From contig CAKKNE010000002.1 in the NCBI GenBank assembly GCA_918797485.1, forward strand, positions 2,012,501 to 2,076,500: a DNA stretch of 64,000 bases. The letters run 5' to 3'. A program made the position numbers and the translations under genes. The stretch comes from Pelagomonas calceolata. Its lineage: Eukaryota > Sar > Pelagophyceae > Pelagomonadales > Pelagomonadaceae. The notes beneath the pieces are model-generated. The model was not told the origin of the DNA. It did not search any database and saw only the letters and a list, made by a program, of their open reading frames with translations. Of this stretch, positions 17,125 to 26,285 are shown one piece after another (position 1 is the first letter of the stretch; each line of letters begins with the position of its first letter).

Positions 17125-20100
17125 TTACCCATCCGAGTCCCCAGCAGCCTTAGCAACGGCGTCCAGGTCGATCGCCCGCGCCACGGGCACCACCTTGGAA
17201 GAGGACCCGAGGACCCACGCGTCGCGCAGGAACTCGAGCGCCGCGGTCCAGCCCGCAACCGGTACCAAATCGGCGTCGAGCTCCTCCTCCACACACCTCC
17301 CTTCGGACAGTTGCCGCGCGACGTGGGCCGCCTGCGCGCTCCGCAGCGCGTGGACCGCGTCGAAGGCGTCCCGCGCGCGGCCCCAGGCCCCGTTCATGAC
17401 CTGGAACAACGCCACCGTCGTGCCGCTCATCCAGTCCTCCTTCCGGAGCTTGTCGAGGGCCATGTTCGCTTCGTAGACAAAGCCCCGCGTCTTTTCGACC
17501 TCGCCCTCATACCCCTCCATGAAGGACACTTCAAATTCGTCCAGGAAGTCCGCCATGACCTGCTGGTAGGCGTCCCACGCTTGTAATAGCTGTGTGGCAG
17601 CACTTTGAGCGTCGAAGAACAGCTGCCCAGTGGCAGGGGCACTTCGGGTCCGCACCCACGCGCCGGACATGTCGCCGCGCGCCGTCTTTTCGAGAGCGGC
17701 GGCGCAGGCGGCCTCCTCGCTGAGCTTTTCCTTGACCGCGCCGCCGCCCTCGATGGCGATCAAAGCCTGACCATACGCACGGGCGTTCGCGAAGCGCTGC
17801 CTCTCGACTGCGAGGGCATCCTCGGAATCCTCCGCCACGCCCAAGATGACGCGCGTCCGCGCGAAGCCCTCGGTGGACCGTAACGCCTCGGCCGCGCCCA
17901 CCGACACCGTTTGTGCACTGTCGTCCTCCTCCTTTGGTTGAGGCGGCTTCACGGCCTCCGCGGCCTTCTCGACGCGATCCTCGACGGCCGTGGCCCAGTG
18001 CCTTAACAACATATGCAGGAACGCGTCGACGTCGCCCTGGTCGTCGTATTGTCGCAGTAATTCCATCTCGCCCACAATAATATCCATCTCCCTTGAATTT
18101 TCTCCTAGCCTCGCATCTAACAACTGGTGCGCCGTCTTCTCCAGCAGCTCCAAGGGCGCGAGCCAGAAGCCGCACCTGTTGGCGTCCGTGCCCGAGGCGT
18201 GCGTCTCGGGGAAGAGGGGCCCGTCCGGGTCCAGGTCGCAGTTCTTTCTTATCAACAGTATAGCGTTGACGTAGAACTCGAGGGCGTCTCCGCTTCGCCG
18301 TTGGATGGTGTTCTCCTGCCGCGCCTTCGCGTCGGCGAGGAGATCGAGCGTGCTGCCCAGCGAGCCGGGCTGCAAGAACGAGACGGCGGGCAGATCACCC
18401 TGGCGCACACCGGCCAACAGGCAGAAGATGCGCAAACGCGGTAATAGACCGCTACGCTCGCGGCAGTTCAGGAACAGGTCGTGCAGTTCTCTTTCTGCCA
18501 GTGACGCGACCCCGAAGCGCTGGAGGTGGTACCCGTGCACCACGTCGACAAAATTCGTCTGGAGCATGAACCACCACTCGTATATGAGTCCAACCCGTCC
18601 CAAGATGTCCGACGAAGGCCGCCGGATCTCCCGCTCCTTAATAGAACCACGTCCACTCATGTAGCCCTTGCGCATCCTTAGTCTAATCGACTGCGGCGCG
18701 CCGTTTTCCCGCTCCTGCCTCCGCTTCCAGCTCTTGTTCACCCGACTAACTGCCAAAGTGGTTTGCAAACGCTGGACCATGGTCCACGCTTGGGGTTCCT
18801 TGAAATCCACTAAAACCAACTCCATAGATCGCAATTCTTGCAGAATATTCATCACAAAATCACCGGGCGTCATCTGGTTCGTGTAGAGCCGCTTCGCGAA
18901 GCCGCCGCAGCCCGAACCCTCCGGGTAGTCGCTTCCTAACTCATAAGATCGCAATCGGTGATCAATGCATAACTGCAATAACCGCCGGTAGGCCGCGAGC
19001 GGCTGCATCCCGTCGACGTCGCCCACGGCATTATCGGAAGCGACTTCCAACGCGGTGTCGAATTGAGCCCTTAAGAATTTGAAGCGCGACCGCGCGTGGT
19101 CCGCCAGCGTCCCTTCGACGCGGTCCATGAGATTAGACATCATGCGCGCGCGCATCTGGACGAGGCCTCCCAATTGTCTGCGAGCTTCCAACGGCAGCGG
19201 GAAGTCTCTCGGACTCCTCGCATGGTGCGGTAGAGCCAGCGCCCGCGCGAAGAAGCGCTGCTTCTCGCACGTATCTAAAAATACTTCATAGTCCACGTTG
19301 CCCTTGGAGGCCTCGTGGGCCTCTCGGTATAAGGCAGCAGCGTAGGTCGTCGACGCGTCTGGAAGTAACGTACGGACGATCGCCACGAACTGTGGTAAAT
19401 CGACGCAGGGCGGCGGCGCCTTCGGGTCGTCGTTGCGCTCCGGTGCTTCTGGAGTACGACCCGTGCCGTAGTCCGGCGCGTGGACCGCTATGGTCCCTGC
19501 TAACGCGGTTTCGAACATCAACCTCACCGCGGCCCTCCGATGGGCCTGCTCCTCCCGATACAGATGCGTAAGCACTCTGAGCCAGAGCGCCATGTCCACG
19601 CATTCTAACTGCTTGGCGCCCCACTTGCTGCTACGCCCTTCCGCCTCCACGGCGATATCTCGAGTGGCTTTGAGAGCGCCCTCCCGTAGCCGAGGGTTGC
19701 CCTTCTGGAGCACCTTCTCCGTGGCCTCGAGCGCGTCCACCAGCGGCAGCCAGACGCACTGCTGGCCTCCTAAAGCCAAAGCGTCGGCGTCGGAAATGGC
19801 CGCGAGGCGGTCCCACGGCGGGTCCGCGGGGTTCGCCCCGACCTTTTTACGCATCTTCGCGTGCGCTTCGAACTCCTTGACTTTCTCCTTGAGTTCATAA
19901 TATGTGTTCGCGAAGACGCAGCCCTGGGCATTTAGGACCACTCCGGCGGTGGTCTGGATGAGTTCGTTACAGTAGAGATAAAACGCGAGGAAGTCCCCAC
20001 CGTGCGACTCATCAAGTAAACTCCAGAATAACTTGGCTTCGTCCGATTCTCTGCTTAACATCTTCGCGCCGTAGTAGAGGCCCCACCGGTCGTCATCGGC

Positions 20101-21855
20101 CACTTTGATCGCTTCGCGCCTCTCAGTGCTATGTAGACTATCAAGATATTTCCGAGGCGGCTCGAAGAAGGCATACGCAAATTCGGGAAACCTCGCGCGT
20201 CCCTCCTGCTGGGGACCGTGCGAGGCATGATCCCTCAGCAAAGCACCGATGATGGCCCGCATACACCGCCGCACCCACGTGATCGACCTAGGTGGTCTTT
20301 CACCACCAAGAGGAGGTAGGAGCAGTCGATACCCATGGCACACCAAACGAGGCGGCTCCGGCTCCGGTCCTACTATAGCCTCCCGTATATTGGCCATATC
20401 AGATAAAGATTTCCCACATTTAATGCATAGGACATTGGCCAGCGGATCTTCTTCCGCATCGTCGAGCTCTTCCTCGGGCTCCTTTTCTAAATGCCCGTCT
20501 CGTTCCAGAGCGGCCAATTCGCCTTCCTTCTGCGCCTGGCGCTCTTTCGCAAGTTCCTCCTCGCGCAACTTAGCGGCCTCCTTCTCCTGGTACATGGCCA
20601 CGATCGCTTCCCGATCCTTGAGTTTGGCCTCCAGCGCTTCTTGGGCGCGGTGCATGGACTGGATCGTCTTCTCGAGGACCGGTACTCTCATACTATCCTT
20701 CTTGCAATGGCGTAGCTCCTCGACCTCCTCCCGCAATGCAGCTAGTTCTTCCTTCTGGCCCCGCATGACGTTCCTCATATCACCCTTGTTCACCAGGTCC
20801 TTGTCGCGCTGCATGTCCTGAAAGATGCCGTTCAGACTTTTGACGGTCTCCTTCAGCTTCCGGTTGGCCTGTCGTTGCTCGTTGTCTTTTTTATTAAGTT
20901 CTAGTAGTTGATCAGAGTGGTTGTTGTTCGCGTCCTGGAGGGCCTCCCGCTTTTCTCTCTCAAGGTTGACCTTGTCGTCTCGTCGTAATTGCTCTAATTC
21001 TTCAATTCTATCCTTCGAAGAAGAGATCTCGCCGCACGCTTTATCAAGTTGCCACAAGGCATCCGAATGCAACCTACAGACGCGATCGAAGACGCTGCCG
21101 AACCGCTCTCTCAGAGAATCGACCAATCTGCCGTGCTCCAGGCAACCGACCGTGACTTGAGCCACTAGTTCAGAACAGACCTGGTCGGCCCACTTCTGCT
21201 CGAACACGCAGGCGCCGAGGTCGTCTCTGGCATTTTTCCATAAGTGTGAGGTGACGCCCATCGATTGTGCTGAAGCGGCGTCCGCCTCTGCTTCGGCGGA
21301 GAGCTTCTTCCGTTCAGCAAAGGCATTAGCGACAGCGGAGCAGCACTCGAGGTAGTCGCGCGCCGCCTCGGGGGCGTCGCGGTTCTGCCGCGCCAATCGC
21401 CCGAGCGTCTCGCCGATACTCTTGTCTCTCGGATCTCTCTGGTCGGCGATGCTCATGGCGTCCTCGAACTTGCGGGAGAGGGCCTTGCCCGCCCCCCGCG
21501 CATTGCTCGCCTCGCTCGCGACGCTTCCGATCGTTAATTGAGTCTGGGCCGGCCGCCTCGTCTTCTTCTTCTTCTTGAGCGAGCGCTGCAGGGCTCGTCC
21601 CGTATTTTTCGGATCGACGTCGGGGAAGATGGTCGCGGCGAACTTGCCGTAGGCGTCGCTCCTACTTTCTTCGTTCCCGTCGTACGTGAGCAGCGTGGAC
21701 GGGATCGCCGCGGGCTCGACTACCGTCGGGCGCCGCTCGCCGAGGGGCGCGCTCGTCGAGCGCGGCTCCAGGTCCGCGAGCGTGACGGCGCGGCCCGCGT
21801 AGCCCGCGAGCTGGGACATGGTCTGGGAGGCTGCCCCTCTGGGTGTGCTGCCCAA
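17125..21855 (-). CDS. Large coiled-coil protein of unknown function (1576 aa)
   Basis: Uninterrupted 1576-residue reading frame; the start could be MSQLAGYAGR, 12 residues in. Residues ~270-480 form a strong coiled coil (RIEELEQLRRDDKVNLEREKRE and on). It is followed by an acidic stretch and a CxxC pair (CIKCGK) that could be half of a zinc site. The rest is mostly helical with no domain I recognise; one Trp-rich stretch reads IYEWWFMLQTNFVDVV. No membrane span or signal. Codon use includes many TTA/AGA codons compared with its GC-saturated neighbours. A cytoskeletal or scaffold role is possible but unproven. Confidence 0.8.
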   Translation of the reverse strand: MGSTPRGAASQTMSQLAGYAGRAVTLADLEPRSTSAPLGERRPTVVEPAAIPSTLLTYDGNEESRSDAYGKFAATIFPDVDPKNTGRALQRSLKKKKKTRRPAQTQLTIGSVASEASNARGAGKALSRKFEDAMSIADQRDPRDKSIGETLGRLARQNRDAPEAARDYLECCSAVANAFAERKKLSAEAEADAASAQSMGVTSHLWKNARDDLGACVFEQKWADQVCSELVAQVTVGCLEHGRLVDSLRERFGSVFDRVCRLHSDALWQLDKACGEISSSKDRIEELEQLRRDDKVNLEREKREALQDANNNHSDQLLELNKKDNEQRQANRKLKETVKSLNGIFQDMQRDKDLVNKGDMRNVMRGQKEELAALREEVEELRHCKKDSMRVPVLEKTIQSMHRAQEALEAKLKDREAIVAMYQEKEAAKLREEELAKERQAQKEGELAALERDGHLEKEPEEELDDAEEDPLANVLCIKCGKSLSDMANIREAIVGPEPEPPRLVCHGYRLLLPPLGGERPPRSITWVRRCMRAIIGALLRDHASHGPQQEGRARFPEFAYAFFEPPRKYLDSLHSTERREAIKVADDDRWGLYYGAKMLSRESDEAKLFWSLLDESHGGDFLAFYLYCNELIQTTAGVVLNAQGCVFANTYYELKEKVKEFEAHAKMRKKVGANPADPPWDRLAAISDADALALGGQQCVWLPLVDALEATEKVLQKGNPRLREGALKATRDIAVEAEGRSSKWGAKQLECVDMALWLRVLTHLYREEQAHRRAAVRLMFETALAGTIAVHAPDYGTGRTPEAPERNDDPKAPPPCVDLPQFVAIVRTLLPDASTTYAAALYREAHEASKGNVDYEVFLDTCEKQRFFARALALPHHARSPRDFPLPLEARRQLGGLVQMRARMMSNLMDRVEGTLADHARSRFKFLRAQFDTALEVASDNAVGDVDGMQPLAAYRRLLQLCIDHRLRSYELGSDYPEGSGCGGFAKRLYTNQMTPGDFVMNILQELRSMELVLVDFKEPQAWTMVQRLQTTLAVSRVNKSWKRRQERENGAPQSIRLRMRKGYMSGRGSIKEREIRRPSSDILGRVGLIYEWWFMLQTNFVDVVHGYHLQRFGVASLAERELHDLFLNCRERSGLLPRLRIFCLLAGVRQGDLPAVSFLQPGSLGSTLDLLADAKARQENTIQRRSGDALEFYVNAILLIRKNCDLDPDGPLFPETHASGTDANRCGFWLAPLELLEKTAHQLLDARLGENSREMDIIVGEMELLRQYDDQGDVDAFLHMLLRHWATAVEDRVEKAAEAVKPPQPKEEDDSAQTVSVGAAEALRSTEGFARTRVILGVAEDSEDALAVERQRFANARAYGQALIAIEGGGAVKEKLSEEAACAAALEKTARGDMSGAWVRTRSAPATGQLFFDAQSAATQLLQAWDAYQQVMADFLDEFEVSFMEGYEGEVEKTRGFVYEANMALDKLRKEDWMSGTTVALFQVMNGAWGRARDAFDAVHALRSAQAAHVARQLSEGRCVEEELDADLVPVAGWTAALEFLRDAWVLGSSSKVVPVARAIDLDAVAKAAGDSDG

Positions 21856-22099
21856 GCAAATAGCAGCGGGCTCACGCTAGGTCGTGGCTGTCCACCCGCT
21901 TTCGCACGCCCACGCGCGTCTTTGGTACGGCTGGCCCGGCGCCGCGCTCGTCCAGGCCGCACCGTTTTGTGGCGCTGCCGGCCGAGTTTCAGGCTCGTGA
22001 CCCCCTACCACCGAGGTACAGAGGTATAAGGTAACTTACCGATACCAGCCTCGGCTCACAATGGCGGCGGCGTGTTAGCACGAACCAGACGTTGCAAGC

Positions 22100-24148
22100 A
22101 TGCAACGCTGGGCGGCATTGCTGCTCCTTGTCCTAAACGCGACAGCTTTGCAGCTGCCGTGGCTCGCGTGGCGTGCACTCACGCCTAGACTGCCCGGCGG
22201 CCGGATCGATGAATGCCTCAAAAACGCCGCAGCGGTGCAGGTGCCGTCCGCCGCGGCGACGGGCACAGCTATCAAGTCTTTGTGCTTTGACACGGACATG
22301 GGAGGGCACGTTGTTGCCGTCGTGCGAGCTACTGACGGTGTCGACGCTGCGCGATTAGCGTCCGCCATCGGTGCGCAGACCGCGAAGTTATCTCGGCCGG
22401 ACGCAGTCGAGGCGGCGACGGGATTCGGCGTCGGCTGCGTGCCGCCGGTGGGCGTCGCGACCCCAGTCGTCGTCGACGAGGCCGTCGCGGCCCTGCGCGG
22501 CCGCGTCGTCGGCGGTGCTGGCGACGAGGCGCGGCAACTCGTTATTCGCGACGGCGCGGAGCTGCTGCGCCTCTCGGCTGGAATCCGGGCGGACATCCGG
22601 GGCTCGGGGCGCCCAACGCCGTCGGCGCCGACATACAGAGCGCAGGGCTTCGACGCAACCGGAAGAAACGTGACAATCGTGGGCCGCATCGCGTCGAAAC
22701 GCCAGATGGCGAAGAAGCTCTGCTTCGTGTCGCTGACGCCGCCAGGTGGTGGCCGCTGGCGGCCGCTCGGGCGATTGCTCCCGTACCCGGACGTCGAGCT
22801 CCAGGTCATCCTGGGCGCGACACTGGCCCGACAGCGCGGCAACGACGCTGCAGCAAACGTGATCCGGCGGCTCCGCGTCGGGCAGGTCGTCGTGTGCGAC
22901 TGCGTGCCAACCTGGCGCGACCGGCCCTCGGTGATGGGTCGATTCATCGAGCGGTGGCGCCAGGTTCATAAGAGGCGCCAGATAGACCTCCGCTGTTCGG
23001 ACGTCGGGACGGTCCGCGGCTTCGGCGGCGCCGGCGACAAGCCGAGAACCAGACGGAAGGAGCCGGCGCCGCTCCAGTACCTGGAACTCCCGCGAGACGT
23101 CGCCCTTCACTACGTGACTGACGCGAGCGAGGCGCCGGCCGCCATTACCGCAATCGCCGACGCTGCCATCGTCGGCCTCGACGCCGAGTGGGAGCCCGAC
23201 TCCTCCAGCGACACGCCGGCGGCGACGGTGCAGCTCGCAACCAAAGACGCGTGCGTCGTCCTCGACCTCGTCGCGCTCGCTACGAACGAAGGAGGCCTCG
23301 CGGCCGCCGACGCCGTCGTCGCCGCGGCGCTGGCGAACGCGGTGCTCGTCGGATTCGGTCTGGAGACGGACCTCGCGCGGTGTCGACCCTTGCTGACGAG
23401 CCTCGACGCGCCGGAGACGCGCGAGCTCCAAGGCACGGCGAGCTCACTCGCCGCCCTCGTCCGCAGGACGCTGGGCCGCGACCTCGACAAGCGCCTGCAG
23501 AGGAGCGCGTGGGGCGCGATGCCGCGGCCGCTGCCCGACGACTGCGTCACGTACGCGGCACTCGACGCCTACGCGTGCGTGATGGCCTACGACGCGCTCG
23601 ACGGTGAGCCTGTGGCGCCGGCCACGGCCGCGCGCGACCTGCGCGTGACCGAGGATGTCGTGGAGCGGTGTTTGGGGAGAGGCCGCGACCGGAAGCGCGG
23701 CGAACATCCCAAAGACGCGGCGTTGTCGTTTTTATCGGGCGAGGAGGCGGTCGGCGGCTACGACAAAAGAGGCGGCGCGGCGCGCATAGCCGACGGCTCG
23801 GTGCTCTTCGTCAACTGGCAAGGACGCGGCGAAAATATCCGCACGACCTACTTCGACCGCAAGTACCCGAATGCGATAGCCGACGGCTCCGTGACGTGGT
23901 GGCCTCCGAAGAACTTCGACGAGGAACGGCTGTCGGAGCCGCTCCACCTATTTGGCCGACGAGGCAAGAGCAGTTTCCTGTACCTCGGGCGCTTGTTATA
24001 CGTCGGACCGATGGCGCAAGCCGGCACCGCGCCCGGAGGTTTAGTATTGAAGCTCCTCGACGCGGAAGAGCTCGAGCGGCGCGCCGACGACGGCGACGCG
24101 CAGCCCGGGCTGCGGGCGCTGCTCGACTCCGCGGCCGCTGTTGTTTAA
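22100..24148 (+). CDS. YbaK editing domain + OB fold + DEDDy 3'-5' exonuclease fusion
   Basis: 682 residues with four parts. About 1-20: signal-like leader (MQRWAALLLLVLNATALQLP). About 35-170: YbaK/ProX aminoacyl-tRNA editing domain, with KSLCFDT, HVVAVVRATDGVD, ATGFGVGCVPPVG, and VDEAVAAL. About 190-300: an OB-fold-like segment starting VTIVGRIASKRQMAKKLCFVSL. About 335-500: a DEDDy exonuclease of the WRN/RNase D type, with D361-x-E363 (GLDAEWEP), D424 (GFGLETDLA), and Y485-D489 (YAALD). The remaining 180 residues include FVNWQGRGENIRTTYFDR and LHLFGRRGKSSFLYLGRLLYVG, faintly like DUF3427. It suggests tRNA deacylation coupled to RNA trimming, possibly organellar; that coupling is inference. 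Confidence 0.75.
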   Translation: MQRWAALLLLVLNATALQLPWLAWRALTPRLPGGRIDECLKNAAAVQVPSAAATGTAIKSLCFDTDMGGHVVAVVRATDGVDAARLASAIGAQTAKLSRPDAVEAATGFGVGCVPPVGVATPVVVDEAVAALRGRVVGGAGDEARQLVIRDGAELLRLSAGIRADIRGSGRPTPSAPTYRAQGFDATGRNVTIVGRIASKRQMAKKLCFVSLTPPGGGRWRPLGRLLPYPDVELQVILGATLARQRGNDAAANVIRRLRVGQVVVCDCVPTWRDRPSVMGRFIERWRQVHKRRQIDLRCSDVGTVRGFGGAGDKPRTRRKEPAPLQYLELPRDVALHYVTDASEAPAAITAIADAAIVGLDAEWEPDSSSDTPAATVQLATKDACVVLDLVALATNEGGLAAADAVVAAALANAVLVGFGLETDLARCRPLLTSLDAPETRELQGTASSLAALVRRTLGRDLDKRLQRSAWGAMPRPLPDDCVTYAALDAYACVMAYDALDGEPVAPATAARDLRVTEDVVERCLGRGRDRKRGEHPKDAALSFLSGEEAVGGYDKRGGAARIADGSVLFVNWQGRGENIRTTYFDRKYPNAIADGSVTWWPPKNFDEERLSEPLHLFGRRGKSSFLYLGRLLYVGPMAQAGTAPGGLVLKLLDAEELERRADDGDAQPGLRALLDSAAAVV

Positions 24149-24272
24149 GAAGCTAGTGTTGGGGCAATCTGACGTTGTCTGGGAAATATAAGTGGGAACA
24201 AAATACAATTAAGCTGGGCGGTCGCGAGGCGGGTGCGTCGCGGTCGGGAGGCGGTAGGAATTGGGCGCGATG

Positions 24273-24773
24273 TCACTGGGTGACGGCCGCGCGCGTGTGC
24301 GAGAACCAGTAGGAGTCCTGCTCCTCGGCCGGGTCGAGGTCGAGGAAGTGGCCCCAGTAGTCGTCGTCGGCCTTCGTGGGCGGTTCGGGCGGGAGGAAGA
24401 GCGGCGGCGGCAGTTCCAGAGCGGGCGGCGGCGCCTTGGGCGGGCTCGCCGGCGGCGTCACGGGGTGGACGACGTTCCGAGACGGCGCGTCGTCGTACGT
24501 CGACGGCTTGGCCTTGCGGCGCCACGTCGTCCGGCGCGTCGGCGTCACCGGCACCGCCGCGGGCGGCGGCGGCGCCTTGACGACGCGGTGCGCGGCGTCG
24601 CCCCGATGCGACCGGCGCCGCGCCGCGGAGGCCGCGGCGCGGAACCGCGCGGCGACGTCCGCGTCGGGTTTGATACTCGTCGGGGGCGCCGCGTCGGGCC
24701 GCGGGGACTTGTACTTGGGCGCGTCCATGTCGCCGCTGTCGGACATGGAGACGACGGTCACGGCGGACGACAT
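24273..24773 (-). CDS. Proline-rich disordered protein of unknown function
   Basis: 166 residues starting MSSAVTVVSMSDSGDMDAPK. Low complexity: Pro/Ala/Arg-rich middle (TPPASPPKAPPPALELPPPLFLPPEPP), ending DDYWGHFLDLDPAEEQDSYWFS. No domain recognised. It is supported by its length, a clean start, and position as the convergent partner of the YbaK fusion gene (124 bp between stops). It could be a regulatory or scaffolding peptide; a spurious frame in GC-rich DNA cannot be fully excluded. Confidence 0.5.
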   Translation of the reverse strand: MSSAVTVVSMSDSGDMDAPKYKSPRPDAAPPTSIKPDADVAARFRAAASAARRRSHRGDAAHRVVKAPPPPAAVPVTPTRRTTWRRKAKPSTYDDAPSRNVVHPVTPPASPPKAPPPALELPPPLFLPPEPPTKADDDYWGHFLDLDPAEEQDSYWFSHTRAAVTQ

Positions 24774-25408
24774 GGTCACTTGACGCCCTTGCAGCGGGCT
24801 GCCTCTGGGCTGCCTTGCGCGCGCGCGGCAAGGGTCTCCGGGGTACCGTGACAAGGTCAGGTACCTGGGCGTCCCCCGCGACAGCGACGAGGTCCCCGCG
24901 CGGCGGCGGTGAGCGGATCAGGCCCTTGATAGGCTGCCTTCTCTCCCTGATTGCAAGTTCTCGCGAGCGAGCCACTACAACCTGGTTGGGCGAAGGGCAA
25001 CTTACCCTTGGGGCCTCTCTGTCAGGGCCCTCGAGGCGTCGGCGGGCCGCCGCGAGCTTTGCCGAGCGGCATATTGGCATGTGCGCGCGTACGGACACTG
25101 TATCGCAAGAAGCCTGTGCAAATGCTGGTGCGGGTGGCGACTAGCTGATCCGATAAACATATCCTTCGGCTTTGGCCCTCCCATTAGACACTTTGCTCGA
25201 AGTCGAATAAAACCCGAACACCATGCAAAGCTGAGTCGCGACCCCTGCGCGCGTCCTAGTACCTCATTTCACCAGTAGCGCGTCGTCGCGACACATTGAT
25301 ACATTACCGGACGGCTGCTGCATCAATTCCTAAGGCTCGCCGCTTCAGGACAGTGCAGTGGGTGCTGCACTGCCAGCAGGTTGCAAAGAGTAAATAGGAG
25401 TCGCAGCG
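24774..25408. other. Intergenic, nothing clear
   Basis: 635 bp between divergent starts. A GACTAGCTGATCC at about 25138 is at best half of the promoter palindrome. No RNA gene or repeat seen. Confidence 0.4.
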
Positions 25409-26011
25409 ATGCGCACATTGACGGCGTCGGCGCGCGTCTTGCGAAGACTGAAACCGCGGAGGCTTCTGGCGTCGCTGCCGCACGTCGTCGAGCACGACGG
25501 CACGCGGGCCGAAAGGAGCCTCATCCTGCTGAAGCCGGACGCGGTGGAGCGGCGCCTCGTGGGCCGCATCCTGAGCCGCTTCGAGGACCGCGGCCTCGCG
25601 ATCGTCGCGCTGCGGCAGCGAATCTGCGACCGCGCGCTGGCCGAGGCGCACTATGAGGAACATCGCGACAAGCACTTCTTCGGGCGCGCCTGCGCGTTCC
25701 TCTGCGCCGGGCCGCTCGTGAGCGCCTGCCTCGAGGGCCGCGGCGCCGTCGCCGCCGCACGCAAGCTGGTCGGGCCGACGGACCCACGCGACGCCGCACC
25801 CGGCACGATCCGCGGCGACCTGGCGACGCACTGGCGGCGGAACCTGGTGCACGCGTCGGCGAGCGCCGACGACGCGGAGCGGGAGATTGGGCTGTGGTTC
25901 GACAGCACCGATCTTTGTCCGCCGGCGGCCGCGCTCGACGCGTGGCTGTACGAGATGCCAGGGGCGAGGATTGGGTTCGACGACGATGATGACGAGCAGG
26001 GGGTGTCCTAA
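25409..26011 (+). CDS. Nucleoside diphosphate kinase, organellar type
   Basis: 200 residues. NDK family: transfers gamma-phosphate from NTPs to NDPs through a phospho-histidine. SLILLKPDAVERRLVGRILSRFEDRGL is the conserved N-terminal strand-helix; HYEEHRDKHFF, GPTDPRDAAPGTIRGDL and NLVHASASADDAEREI follow. The His in NLVHAS is the expected catalytic residue. The basic, Arg/Leu-rich leader (MRTLTASARVLRRLKPRR) suggests mitochondrial or plastid import. The kpn-loop region reads ACAFLCAGPLVSACLEG. An acidic DDDDDEQ tail ends the protein. Confidence 0.88.
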   Translation: MRTLTASARVLRRLKPRRLLASLPHVVEHDGTRAERSLILLKPDAVERRLVGRILSRFEDRGLAIVALRQRICDRALAEAHYEEHRDKHFFGRACAFLCAGPLVSACLEGRGAVAAARKLVGPTDPRDAAPGTIRGDLATHWRRNLVHASASADDAEREIGLWFDSTDLCPPAAALDAWLYEMPGARIGFDDDDDEQGVS

Positions 26012-26034
26012 GATCTGGAGTAGTCCTTGTCGGC

Positions 26035-26259
26035 TTGTCCGCGCACAGCCAAAATTTTACGTGGCCTGATAGACGAGCCGCCGAAGCCGAGGCGGCGCGG
26101 CTGGCGGCGGAGGCCCTGCGCGAGGAGATGGCGGTGCGGCTGGCGGCGGAGGCCCTGCGCGAGGAGACGGCGGTGCGGCGGGACGTGATCGAGGCGCTGC
26201 ATCGGCGCGTCGAGGAGTTGGAACGGGAGCTGGCTATGCGCGCGGTCCAGGAGGTGTGA
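26035..26259 (+). CDS. Small coiled-coil reading frame with tandem repeat
   Basis: 74 residues, starting 23 nt after the NDK stop. Two 39-bp tandem copies (26098-26136, 26137-26175; one base differs) encode RLAAEALREE(M/T)AV twice. They form an amphipathic helix that continues as DVIEALHRRVEELERELA. It might be a real small protein, a second cistron of the NDK message, or a 3' UTR frame. No homologue recognised. Confidence 0.35.
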   Translation: MSAHSQNFTWPDRRAAEAEAARLAAEALREEMAVRLAAEALREETAVRRDVIEALHRRVEELERELAMRAVQEV

Positions 26260-26285
26260 ATCGCGGCGGCCTAATTCTGCTAAAA

